Positions 11,834-22,076 of a DNA stretch of 64,000 bases are shown here, piece after piece (the first letter of the stretch is position 1; each line of letters begins with the position of its first letter). The position numbers and the translations under genes were made by a program. The stretch comes from Hymenoscyphus infarciens. Taxonomy: Eukaryota > Ascomycota > Leotiomycetes > Helotiales > Helotiaceae. The notes under the pieces were generated by a model. The model did no database searches. It was not told the DNA's origin and was given only the letters and a program-made list of their open reading frames with translations. Where the stretch lies: the NCBI GenBank assembly GCA_001414345.1, contig LLCB01000111.1, positions 1 through 64,000 of the forward strand, read 5' to 3'.

Positions 11834-14207
11834 TCCTTAAATCGACCGCAGTTCATCCGTTGAACTGGAACCACATACTAGTACCTCGTACCACTGGCAC
11901 TTGCTCACAATCCCTGTCGGTAGTAGCATCGATCCCGTAATCCTCTTGGGGTCCATGGTGTGTGTTGAAAGTTGATGTGAAAGTTCCATGTTTCGCTGCT
12001 CCATGAAGCGACATGCATGCCCACCCCCCTTTTCCGCCACTAGCAGCAGCACCCTCAAAGTTGCAATGCACTAGCAAACTAGCAAACGCACCCGTCGTCA
12101 ATTGCCAGTCTGGTTTAAGGTCTCCGCAACTACGCCGCACGCTTAATTGGAGAGCGTGCTCCATGCCTCAAATCACCATCCTAAGTAATTCAACACCGGT
12201 GGACAAACTACCGGAAAATACTGCAATCGGGGCCGGGAATACGACCTACTAAGTCCATGAGGACGGCATACTCCGTATCCAAGTCTCCTAGAATATGCGT
12301 CGCTGCACACAACATTTGAGGAGTGCATCATCTACTTCTCGCTGCACGTACGACTCCATGATTTAAGCACTGCCTCAAGTTATACTAAGGCTACCCTTAT
12401 ACTAAGGCTACTCTTATTCTAAGGCCCAGTAGGATTATGACTGACCTTCTCTAAGATTGGGTGCAATTCCTCGCCGTCGCTTGACAGTCATCACTTCAGC
12501 CAACCGAGTATTAGGCTTCCAATCCAGGTCATGAGAGAACATGGACTACGTATCCGTTCAACCGGAAGTTACTCATGTCCTTTGGCGGCGTCAAAAGACA
12601 GCAACGGAGCTTATGTTGGTGGTTCGGGCTTATCTCAAATGCGACAGGAGAAGACCGAAGCCCTACAAGAACCCCGCGTTCATCCGTCTCATGTGGGGGG
12701 GCCAGGAACCAACGACGGGACCGAATACCTTCACCCGGCTCGTAAATCGAGTTCGGGAACCGAGGCGAACATGAATTGAGTTTTCGGAATCTGCAAGAAA
12801 AGACTTGGACGCCCTGAGCCGTCTGATTGTATGACATCAACCAAAAACCCCCAATGAAGTCTCAAGGAGTATGGAAATGAAAACATCAGCCACCACGAAC
12901 AATCTCCCCTAATACTTCATCTATTGTCGAATTTAGACACTCGCACCCTGAAAAGGATTTTAGCAAGTAATTCTGACAGACTTCTCGACGGACTTCGTGC
13001 TTTTGATACAACTGCCGACCTACCCTCCATTTCAGAGCTTGTCCTCTCCAATATGGAAATACAAACAAAATGGTCGAGGGATTGTGCATAAACTGCTCTT
13101 TGCTCCAGCCTCCCTTCAGGATCCGAGGTCGCAATCGAAGTTGACGACAATGAGTCCGGCAATCAACTGCCACGCGCCCACCTTAAACAGTCGATCCCAA
13201 CCATGTAACTGGATTTGGAAAGCCTTACTTTAATAATGTATGGTAACACTGAATAAACTCGAATAGGAAAGAGACAGTGCTCGAAAACTCCACGTGTAGG
13301 CAATGTGCTGACAAGGGATGACAGACAGAACAATAATTGAGATGAATCTGAAACATGAAATTGTGCATCATGGTCGCGTAAGAGTGACCCTATCTGCGCA
13401 AATTTGGGCTTGCTTCTCCTTTCTCTCTTTTGTGCAACAGTGTCACTGGAAAGGGCTCTCGGCCCGGCCCATGTAGGAGACTAATATAGTTAGAGGCTAC
13501 GCGCATATGCAAAGACGGGGTTCATTCTCCTTTTGGGAGGGTGGGGTAATTACAAAGAAAAACTTCTATTTTGATTCCTGACTCAGTATCCACGATACCG
13601 TTTTTGATAGTGAGTAATGTGCCAGTGCAGAGAATTGAAATGCTGAATCCTGGTAGATGTGATAAGAGTCTTGAAGAGTGACTGCACTCCGTGAGGCGAA
13701 GTGCAGAAAGGAATGATTGAACCAGTGTTTGTTGGCGTGCTCGTAATCTGCCAGAAAGGGAAGTTTACTCGAACGTTGGGTTGCAGTGAGGGCGGAAAAT
13801 TTGGCATCAAAAAGAAACAATCGCCAAAGGACCGAATATCAAGTGTATCTAAAATCAAAACAGACTTGTAGGAAGCAGAGAGTAGTAGTGTTGGAAACCA
13901 TCACTTGCCACTTGGCAAAAACGTGGGAACAAGTGAAGGGGGTGGAGAGTCCTGCATCTCGACAGACAATTATTCGAGAATAGATGCACGTCAATTAAAA
14001 CTCAACGTGCCACATGCCTACAGCATAATCAGCCGGACAAGAGACTGGCCTCTTGCCATATGTACATGTGTGTCCAATGCCTTCATACAGTACAGTTATC
14101 AGTGAACCCACCTCTCATAAACGCCACCCACCATCCATGTGAAGAAACTGTGCCTCCATCGAGACGCCATCAAATGACTCTCCAAGTATTCCACATCTCC
14201 CCCTGAT
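11834..14207. other. gene-free stretch
   Basis: Composition is normal and there are many overlapping short open frames on both strands, for example 11853-12164 and 12529-12840 on the minus strand. None has a recognisable domain, signal peptide or intron-linked partner. A 17-bp unit containing actaaggctac is tandemly repeated about 2.6 times at 12382-12427. I see no gene that can be supported. Confidence 0.45.
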
Positions 14208-14965
14208 CTACAAAGCCAGAGCGACAAGGGCAGCTAATGCAAGCAATCCTGCCAGGCTGCCTCCAATTCTGGCAACCTCATTGGCTTGAGCAGGACCAGT
14301 CGGGGTAGACCCAGTACGGGAGAGGGTTGCGGAAGAGTTGCTACCAGAACCAGATGGAGTTGTTGGGACTGGTCCTCCAGTTGAAAGTCCTCCAGTTGAA
14401 AGTCCTCCAGTTGAAAGTCCTCCAGTTGCAGGTCCTCCAGTTGCAGGTCTTCCAGTTGCAAGTCCGCTCGTTGCAAGTCTGCTCGTGGATGGACGGGTAT
14501 TGTTGACTTTCTTGAAACCCTGGCACATATCGCGGACGCATTGATGGTAGGCACATTGAGCATCAGAGGTGCAACGGGATTTGTAGTTGCCACAGCGAGG
14601 CATCAAGAGGACGTTTGTGGCGTAGCATTCGACCCCATTGGCACATGCACCGATCACTCTGAGATTGCATTCGGCACCGAGAGGGAGACCTGTAGCGGTG
14701 ATCTGGGAAATAGACGTCGACTTGATGATGGATGGCACAGGACGAGTTGTGCTAGTGCCAGATGGTCTTGATGAGATCAAAGGCAGCGAAGAAATTGGAG
14801 TGGTGGGTGGTAGAGACGATGAGACCCGCGCTGGTGAGGAGACAGCTAGTTGCGGAGAGGCCTGGTTGATACGTTAGCGAGTCGGTTCATACGTCCAGAG
14901 AAGCTGTGAAGACATACCATGACAGAGGCAACGGCAGCCACGAGAACGAGAATTGGTGAATGCAT
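14208..14965 (-). CDS. GPI-anchored Cys-rich cell-wall protein with Gly-Ser-Thr repeats
   Basis: Exon 1 is 14965-14918 (MHSPILVLVAAVASVM) and exon 2 is 14861-14208, joined by a 56-bp intron (GTATGT..CAG) in phase 0; the protein has 233 residues. The first exon is a signal peptide. Residues ~68-125 hold eight cysteines in a compact block (AECNLRVIGACANGVEC, MPRCGNYKSRC, AQCAYHQCVRDMC), probably a disulphide-bonded extracellular domain. Next comes a low-complexity region built on a GGLST/GGPAT pentapeptide repeat, then a Ser/Thr/Pro spacer. The C-terminus (SLAGLLALAALVALAL) is a classic hydrophobic GPI-attachment tail after a small-residue site. I do not recognise the Cys block as CFEM. The likely location is the outer membrane leaflet or cell wall; the role is unknown. 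Confidence 0.8.
14371..14490. repeat. 15-bp coding minisatellite
   Basis: A 15-bp unit (gtcctccagttgaaa and variants ending ttgcag/ttgcaa) is repeated about eight times in tandem within the GPI-protein gene. Each copy encodes one Gly-Gly-x-x-Thr-like pentapeptide. The leftmost copies are nearly identical and the right-hand ones diverge, as expected of an array changing by slippage. Confidence 0.8.
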
Positions 14966-16682
14966 GACGATTGCCGAAGTGCAGATGACAACAAAGAATT
15001 GAGGTTATGCGGTTGTGCGGTTGAAATGGATGATATGCGAGTGTTGATGATGGTTGGAAGCAATGCGGAAGGATGGTTTGATGGATGGAATTGATGAAGC
15101 AGTGGATTTGAGAATGTTGAAGAATGATGGAAGAAGATGGAGAGAAGAAGAGGGGGAATCCGGGTTTTATGTTTCCAATTCCTACCTAGGTAGTGCTGGC
15201 TTGAGAGGAAGTCGCGACGGGTTCAGTTGAGAAGGGAAAGCACCATCAGGGTTAAACAACACAACACTCTCGCCAGTGAAGGCAGGAACGAGCAAGAAGG
15301 GCTCGTCGGAATTGAACCAGAATTCCGTGCAACCTCCCGGGGACATGTCAAGAAGCTTGCTATCGCACACTTCCAAGAGCTGGTAGCTCTGAACTAGTTG
15401 CATTTTGCAAATGAAGTTTCGATATGATTTGAGTCCCTACTGCAGTGGTCAGCAAGAAGACTGGAAATTTTGAGATCAATTACGAAATGAGAGAAAAGCT
15501 CAAGTGGCTTGGGCTCGAGGCGTAAGTCAAAAGACAAATAAATCCGGTCAAACTCACAAGTTGTCGCTACAGAAGAGGACGAGTTTCGATTTCGACCTGT
15601 GGTTTTTGGCGCACAGCTTTCACAAGGTTGGCTTATGGCCATCCGGTCGACGATGGTTTCCGAAGAGCTCTCCATATGTGGTTGCCGACCAAACCTTTCG
15701 CATTTCTCAAGCCAAAAAATCCCAGGTGGGTAAACATAACCACAACCCAGGCAGATAGCAAGTGAACCGTGACACATGAGTACTAATTTGTCTTTGGGCT
15801 TAACTGAAGAATGACGAGACGTCTGATAGATTGGAAGAAGGGCCAGTAACCGTGATGTATATGTCGATCCAGAAGTTGTACTTATATATAGAAACTCGCT
15901 ACAAAGCGCAGCTTGAGTGGCTACAAAGAAATAAATAAAGCACTCGGACAACATGAGAAATCAGACAAGGCTTATGTCACCAGCCCCAAAAGCTTTTTCG
16001 TGGCAATGAAACATATGACAGGAGCCAGTCCTCCGTATAATACAGATACCGGAGCTGCATTCCCTGGTAGGTAGTTTCGCTAGCCATAAGGAGAACATCT
16101 GATTGCAACAGAAGAAGTTGCTGCATACATGTTATCCTGGAGATGAGACATTCCGATGGCAAAGGTTCTCCTGTGTAGACTAGACCAGAGTGAAGAAATC
16201 GCAAGGTGTTCTAGAAGGAAATGTGGAATGAGGTTGAAAGAAGGTTTCATGAAAGAGGTTGACATAAGAAATGCGCATTGACTGCCGGATGTGCTAGTCC
16301 ACATTCAGACGGGACGGGAGGCTGTACGAGTCTAGTCTTGATCCATAGCAAGTTATAAGAATATTTTGGTGAGATAGTATGTAGGCCTTCTGTGAAATGG
16401 CTTTCAATATGAGCAGCGAGAAATCCATGACGATCTCTCACTCAATTTTGAAGGTTGTTTTGACGAATGTGGTTAGCGTGGTTAGAGCACTTCGGTCCTC
16501 GGACCGGAGTGACTAAGCCGACAACGCCGATCGAGATCTCGAATAGCCTCATTCAGTCTCCTGAAAGTTGGAGATACATCTGCGGTTATAATCTATCCCA
16601 GCCAGCTCTTCTACCAATTTGACCACGTCACCCATCAAACATGTCGCCATCCCATTCCATAATCTGAAGAGACACCGACACG
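14966..16682. other. intergenic region with one doubtful minus-strand frame
   Basis: The longest frame (15394-15954, minus, 186 codons) contains CLGCGYVYPPGIFWLEKC and later CESC, which could be a Cys4 metal site. A second minus frame follows at 15182-15403. They might be exons of one gene, but I could not find a convincing splice pattern, and the N-terminus is not family-like. The remainder (15955-16682) is 5' flank of the transporter gene. A GGTTAGAGC-like string near 16480-16500 is not a tRNA (see rejected items). Confidence 0.35.
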
Positions 16683-18476
16683 ATGCCACACTCGACCCGC
16701 GCATCGTCTGCCACTCGACTCTCCAGCCTCGGCCTCAAATTCCCCGGGGAAAGGGACAGGTCCGCCTCGCGCTCCTCGATGGAAAAGTTCCCAGATCACA
16801 TTGAACCCCTCGATGGGCAATCATCATACAAATATCCTTCGAGTCCAACACATACCGGAAACGGGTACGCCAATGGTCCTCCAGCCGTGGACCGTTTTCC
16901 TCCCCGGCGCGAGAGTGCAATACGAGGGGCAGCGTGGAATAGCTCGAACAATGGCACGGCAACCACAGGAGGGAGAGGGCATAGCAGGCAGAAGAGTTTG
17001 AGCGATGCCTTCAAAACAATCAGGGCGCGGAACGCGAGTGTCAGTGCGAATGTCCACGAGATAGGTGATGCGTTGAAGGCACCGGTGTCTCCTAAATTAA
17101 TTGTTCGTCATCCTCCCAGCCAAATATACTCCATTGCAGTTTCCCATGCTGATTGTGCCTGTGTCTTGTAGACGTTATGTATCATATGGTATTTGTCAAG
17201 TGCTCTTACGAATACATCTTCCAAATCCATCCTCAATGCCTTCCCGAAACCCGCAACCCTTACCATGATACAATTTGCCTTTGTCGCCTTTTTCTGCCTC
17301 CTCTTCAGCTGGCTGTCTACCGTTTTCCCCACCCTCAAGAATACAATTCCTGCTCTTCGACATGGCATTCGATACCCTACCCGTGAGGTCATAAATACCA
17401 CCCTCCCCTTGGCCGCCTTCCAAATTGGAGGCCATCTTCTATCCTCCACTGCCACTTCGAAGATTCCGGTTTCTCTCGTCCACACTATCAAAGGCCTATC
17501 CCCCCTGTTTACCGTCTTCGCTTATCGAATTATATTCGACATACGCTACCCCCTCACAACATATCTCTCTCTGATTCCTCTTACACTCGGTGTAATGCTC
17601 GCCTGCTCCGCGGAATTCAAGGGAAACATATTCGGAATTCTCTACGCCTTTCTTGCTGCCATCATTTTCGTCACCCAAAACATATTCTCCAAACGTCTTT
17701 TCAACGAGGCAGCCGCTGCAGAAGCCGCCGGGAGACAAACTCAAACCCGAAAATTAGATAAACTAAACCTCCTCTGCTACTCTTCAGGTCTTGCTTTCCT
17801 CATAACCTCTCCCATCTGGTTCTGGTCCGAAGGCCTCAACCTTTTACTTGATGTTCTCAATGACGGCACCATTGATCTCCAAGAAAACAAACATGCATTC
17901 GATCACGGCCGCCTAGCCCTAGAATTCATATTCAACGGAACCTTTCACTTCGGGCAAAACATAATAGCCTTCGTCCTCCTCTCCATGGTCTCACCAGTGA
18001 CCTACTCCGTCGCCTCCCTCATCAAACGCGTTTTCGTCGTCGTAATAGCTATAATCTGGTTCCAAAACCCCACCACCAAAATCCAAGGCCTAGGGATAGC
18101 CCTCACATTCCTCGGCCTCTACCTCTACGATCGCACCAACGAGTCTTCCAAAAAAGCAGACCGTAAAGCGGCACAATTGAATATTAAACCTGAATCTTTG
18201 CTCCCGACCACTAATATCGGTCGTCAAGATACGATTTTCGAATCCCCGGTTACGATGCAGAGTAACAATAAAGTCCGCGGATTCTCGAATGGGTATGCAC
18301 TTTCTTCTAACCCAGATGTCAAGAAATCCGACGATGGGCCGGGGAGAAGTGGTGGGAGGGCGAGGGGTGCGAGCAATGCTGCTTGGTTACCTCCCGGAAC
18401 GCGACAAGAGGAGACTTGGAGACCGAGGGAAAATGGGAGTTTACTTCCCGAGAATCATAAAGTTTCTGTAAACTAG
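16683..18476 (+). CDS. TPT/SLC35-type sugar-phosphate or nucleotide-sugar transporter
   Basis: Exon 1 is 16683-17102 and exon 2 is 17172-18476, with a 69-bp intron (GTTCGT..GTAG) in phase 0; the protein has 574 residues. The first ~135 residues are a Ser/Arg-rich cytosolic leader. The membrane domain starts at ~141 with CIIWYLSSALTNTSSKSILN, the hallmark start of the triose-phosphate transporter family, and continues with about ten hydrophobic helices to ~455, including SLVHTIKGLSPLFTVFAYRI, VSPVTYSVASLIKRVFVVV and the closing GLGIALTFLGLYLYDR. A ~120-residue hydrophilic tail follows. In this family, antiporters of the Golgi or ER exchange phosphorylated sugars or nucleotide sugars. The substrate cannot be read from the sequence. 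Fungal relatives of SLC35E type have the same long hydrophilic N-terminus. Confidence 0.9.
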
Positions 18477-19744
18477 AATTTGCTTCTTCTTCTTTCCCCC
18501 TCTTTTTTTTGTACACATGGAGTCTTGTCTATTTCATGGACGGACTGGGTAGGTATGGGTGTCTGGGAAATTAGAAAGGGACATGCATTCATGAAATGAC
18601 CTGGAATATGCCTTTTTTTCTTTCTTTCTTGGGTACGTAAGAACATATAGAATCATTGGGTGGCGTTTTTTGTCTCTGTTTGAAGGAAGGGCTGGCAGGC
18701 AGGATTGAATCTTGGATTGTATGATATCTAGATAGAATGAGGACTTCTTACCTCGTGGTTTGAAAAATAGAAAACTTGATGTCTTTCAGTAACGAGCTGG
18801 TGTTCCATTGAAACTGTCCATACTCCCTCCCATACACTCCCAGTATCACGGAAGCTTCTAGGATGGTTTAGAACCCTGTTCTAGCAGTTCCCCTAGGGAA
18901 CAAATCTGATTGTCCTAGACCTTTTTTGTAACTTTAGGTATACCTAGATGAAAACACACCATCGTTTGTTTTAGTGAGAAATTTAAAGCGAGTTGTGGAC
19001 GAGTGGAGACATTATGTTTATCCAGGGAGGAAGGAGTTTTAGACTTTGCTGTTAAGAGGGTCTGGGAAGTCAAAAAGCCGAGGTGGGGTGTCGAGGGCCA
19101 GTGATTCAGCTACCAACTCGAGGGGTTGATAATGAAAGATAGCCTCCTCGCCATTAGAACACGATGTAGGAGCAGAACTTAGCTTTAAATGGTTTCAAGG
19201 TGTACCTCACAATTTGTTGAGATGTTGATGAAACCATTTGGTGATGCAGCTCGCTTAACTCTTGGGAGTTGAGGACTAGCTGTGGAATTTTGGGAATGCG
19301 ATGGGTCATGATTTTAATGGAGATTGAGTTATGGGGGTAACGTGGTGGGTAGTAATATACCATTAAATTGGAAGATTGGGAAGGCGCTATGTATCGGGGT
19401 CACCGGCACTTAAGTTGGCTGGATTTGGATGCCGGACACTTGGCCGTACATACTACGGCAATAAGCTCAAGCCGATGGAAGCTTAAGCCAATGGAAGCTT
19501 TTAAAAACAAAAGATAGCAGAATCGCGTCACAGTAATGCATTCGAGAACTTTGTAGGTAGTAAAAGATTTACATTGTGAATCTAAAAAGAGTGTACCTCT
19601 CGATGTGCTGAGAGTGACAAGTGACGCCAGAAGCTTTCAAAGCTCTGACAATAAAAGAATGTGTATACGAAAAACCCCAAACCTCATAAAGTCGTTACAT
19701 CTAGAGCAAATAGAAAAGACCCAGCGAGAGACTGAAGGCTATTT
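18477..19744. other. gene-free intergenic region
   Basis: This holds the 3' flanks of the transporter gene and of the minus-strand secreted-protein gene (convergent). There are T-rich tracts just after 18476 and no supportable open frame or repeat. Confidence 0.5.
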
Positions 19745-20221
19745 CTAACCCCCAATCTCACAAACCAAATCCTTCTCCTCGGTTACCTGTGTCTGGATAT
19801 CACCAGGTAAATTATAAGCCCCATCACAAGGGAAATGATCACATCCAGAGTGAACACCAGATCCACTCTGGGCATACAACCAATGAACTCCCTCGTTATC
19901 TGTGAGGTTATCAATGGCAGAGACATCGTACCAGGTTTTATCTTCCCAGCCGTTGAATTTCACCTCGCCGCGGATACCGACTGGTCCACAGTCGGTTGCG
20001 GATTTTGAGGCTTGCCATGCTCCTTCCCAGCCTTGGGGAATAGGAACGTGGACTGTTCCTTGGCCTGGAACAGAGGTCTTTTGGATGGTGGCACTTCCTG
20101 GTGCGGAGTACCAGCATACAGTTCTGTCTGTGGTATCGCGGGAGACGAAGATGATGGAGTTTGCTGATGCGATAGAGAGAAGGGTTGCCATTGAGGCGGC
20201 GATGATGTTGCGGTATTGCAT
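19745..20221 (-). CDS. small secreted thaumatin-like-fold protein (fungal 'DNase1' family)
   Basis: The single exon encodes 158 residues, a complete frame with a signal peptide (MQYRNIIAASMATLLSIASA). The mature part begins NSIIFVSRDTTDRTVCWYSA, and the downstream motifs EVKFNGWEDKTWYDVSAIDN and GCDHFPCDGAYNLPGD are typical of small secreted ascomycete proteins related to thaumatin-like proteins. In databases these are often labelled 'DNase1 protein' without biochemical support. There are five cysteines in the mature part. The protein should be extracellular; its activity is not known, and I do not infer nuclease function from the label. Confidence 0.75.
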   Translation of the reverse strand: MQYRNIIAASMATLLSIASANSIIFVSRDTTDRTVCWYSAPGSATIQKTSVPGQGTVHVPIPQGWEGAWQASKSATDCGPVGIRGEVKFNGWEDKTWYDVSAIDNLTDNEGVHWLYAQSGSGVHSGCDHFPCDGAYNLPGDIQTQVTEEKDLVCEIGG

Positions 20222-21242
20222 TTTTGCTTTGGTTTCTTGCTTTGTCTGATTGACTGTGTGTATTTGACTAGGCTAGCTAGAATCAAGTAGTTGGCTTAGT
20301 GTGAAATAAAATAGTGTAAAGAATGTTGATAATATAAAAATTGTGTTTGAAGAGACGAAAAGAAAACTCAAAAACGACAAGTCTAGCTTGTTGAAAGTGT
20401 AGTAAGAAGAATGGGTAAACAGAAGTATTTCCATGTCTTATATATATTTCAATAAAGTTACTTTTGAACAAAGGCGTGGCTAAAGAAAAATTTAACATGG
20501 ATACAATGGGCTATTGAAGGAAAAAGAACTCATTTGGTAGTATAAAGGCATAGGACGCTCTCCGGACTTTCTAGAAACTCGGATTATTGTGTGATTGACT
20601 TTAACAACAATAATGAGTAGTTTGAAAGCAGGATGTTTTTGACAAAGAAAAGAAACTCGAAATCATGTCATCAAAGAGAACATTTTTCCAAATAAGTAGA
20701 AGCAATTTTAGAGAATAAAGAAACCACGAGATTAAGTCTAAAAATAGGTCAAAGAAGAATGATAGCGCCGCTCTTAGCAGTAAACGCCAGCTAACTCATG
20801 AATAAGTGCCCTCCGATTAGAGTCGAAGTAAAAGACTAATCAATTGAAATCCCTAACCCCATAGTCTCTTGGGTTTAATGGCGAATTTATGTAGTGATCA
20901 ACACAATGTACTAAGAAAAAGAACTTGGCAAATAACCCTTCAAAGATGCTACGTCCATTTCAAAACGTGTACTCATATGCGTGCTTTGGGTAAATTTGCT
21001 TGCGCATTTCAAAAGTCGCCTAAAGTGCTGTTTTGACCCCAAAGCATTCACTTCAAGTGCGCGTATCGAAGACGCAACTATAGATTCACTTGAAGAATAT
21101 CAATCATGCGCTCACTGCTTCGCTGCCTTGGTTATTTATTAATGATGCCCTGATCTTCAAGCTGCAACTGCTCTTCTTTTCAAAAGCAAAGCAAAACAAA
21201 ACTCAACTCCCACTTTTTCAACCCAACTCTTAAACTCTCATC
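20222..21242. other. divergent intergenic region
   Basis: This ~1-kb spacer lies between two divergently transcribed genes and should hold both promoters. A pyrimidine-rich stretch just before 21243 (ctcaactcccactttttcaaccc) is typical of fungal core promoters. No gene is seen. Confidence 0.5.
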
Positions 21243-22076
21243 ATGACATCAATACGCAAGGAAATCTACCTTCGCCGCCCTCTTCTGAATCTTCCTCAGG
21301 GAGCGATCCACATTCTCGATCTCGTCTCCTTGCCATGCGATGATGGTGCAATTGCCAGGCACCGACTCTCCGACTCTATGCTTGGTATGCTCCTGGTTGT
21401 CGACAAGCTTGGTTGCGTTCAGAAGAACCTCCTGGAGGGTTTCGAGACAATGACCACCAAAGGACCTTGCTTGCGAGGCGCCCCCGTAGCCGGGCGACGC
21501 TTGGGGTCTTTGTTTTGGGAGAATTTCGGTGATCCATTTTTGGGCCCCGATGGACTGCCCATGAGATTCCACCTGTCCACCAAGCAGAATGTGCCATTTT
21601 CAATCCTCCTCCATGGCAGTCCTCCAGTACCAGGCGAGTCGATATATGCCGTGGATAACATTCTCCAAGCACCGAACGCTTTGCAATGGATCGTGTCTAC
21701 ACTGCTTGCTGGAGCCCCCCCTGCTGGGTTCGTCTATAAACTTGGATCGTTCGACCTCTCCAACCTACCCCTACACCTCACCGTGGATGGAATCGATTAC
21801 GAATCAGCTGATGATGAGACATATCATGAACAAGGCACCAATCCCTGGGTCGCTGCAAACAACCTCAGACACCTGCAGTATCTAGATCATCCGATCGGGA
21901 AAGGAGAGGAACTCACAAATGAAGAAAGAAAGACGAAGATGGAAAGAGCAATTGTACACTCAATGTATTCGATCACTGCTTGGCTTCACGGCAAGTTTCC
22001 TCTCCAGAACGGTTATCTGATCTCTGATATCAAGATCATGATCGGTGGTCAAGTTCTTTGTTCTCTTGAGAACTGA
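21243..22076 (+). CDS. uncharacterised protein, paralogue of the transposon-disrupted gene
   Basis: The single exon encodes 277 residues and is complete; the ATG follows a pyrimidine-rich leader. There is no signal peptide and no membrane segment. I do not recognise a named domain, but the protein clearly matches the conceptual product of the broken gene at 26703-35783. Both have an N-terminal IYxRRPxLN block, then IxDLVS, ARHRL/PRHRL, LGxVxK, FExT...GP and PFLGPxGxPM, and later LxAGxxPxxxxYxxGSxDxxxLP and GYESxDDx-like blocks. This copy has no introns and lacks the other's acidic C-terminal tail of about 80-90 residues. The two copies lie in inverted orientation with the M28 peptidase between them, so a local inverted duplication is likely. 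Function is unknown; a lineage-specific family is possible. Confidence 0.75.
   Translation: MTSIRKEIYLRRPLLNLPQGAIHILDLVSLPCDDGAIARHRLSDSMLGMLLVVDKLGCVQKNLLEGFETMTTKGPCLRGAPVAGRRLGSLFWENFGDPFLGPDGLPMRFHLSTKQNVPFSILLHGSPPVPGESIYAVDNILQAPNALQWIVSTLLAGAPPAGFVYKLGSFDLSNLPLHLTVDGIDYESADDETYHEQGTNPWVAANNLRHLQYLDHPIGKGEELTNEERKTKMERAIVHSMYSITAWLHGKFPLQNGYLISDIKIMIGGQVLCSLEN

Noticed and set aside
15394..15954. 186-codon minus-strand frame with two CxxC pairs as a zinc-ribbon gene
   Set aside because: The motif spacing fits no family I know, the start is not convincing, and no splice pattern links it to the next frame. It is mentioned only inside the intergenic entry.
16480..16560. A GGTTAGAGC-like string that resembles a tRNA D-arm
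   Set aside because: No acceptor stem can be paired, the next hairpin (cggtcc/ggaccg) leaves no anticodon loop, and there is no GGTTCRA box at the right distance.
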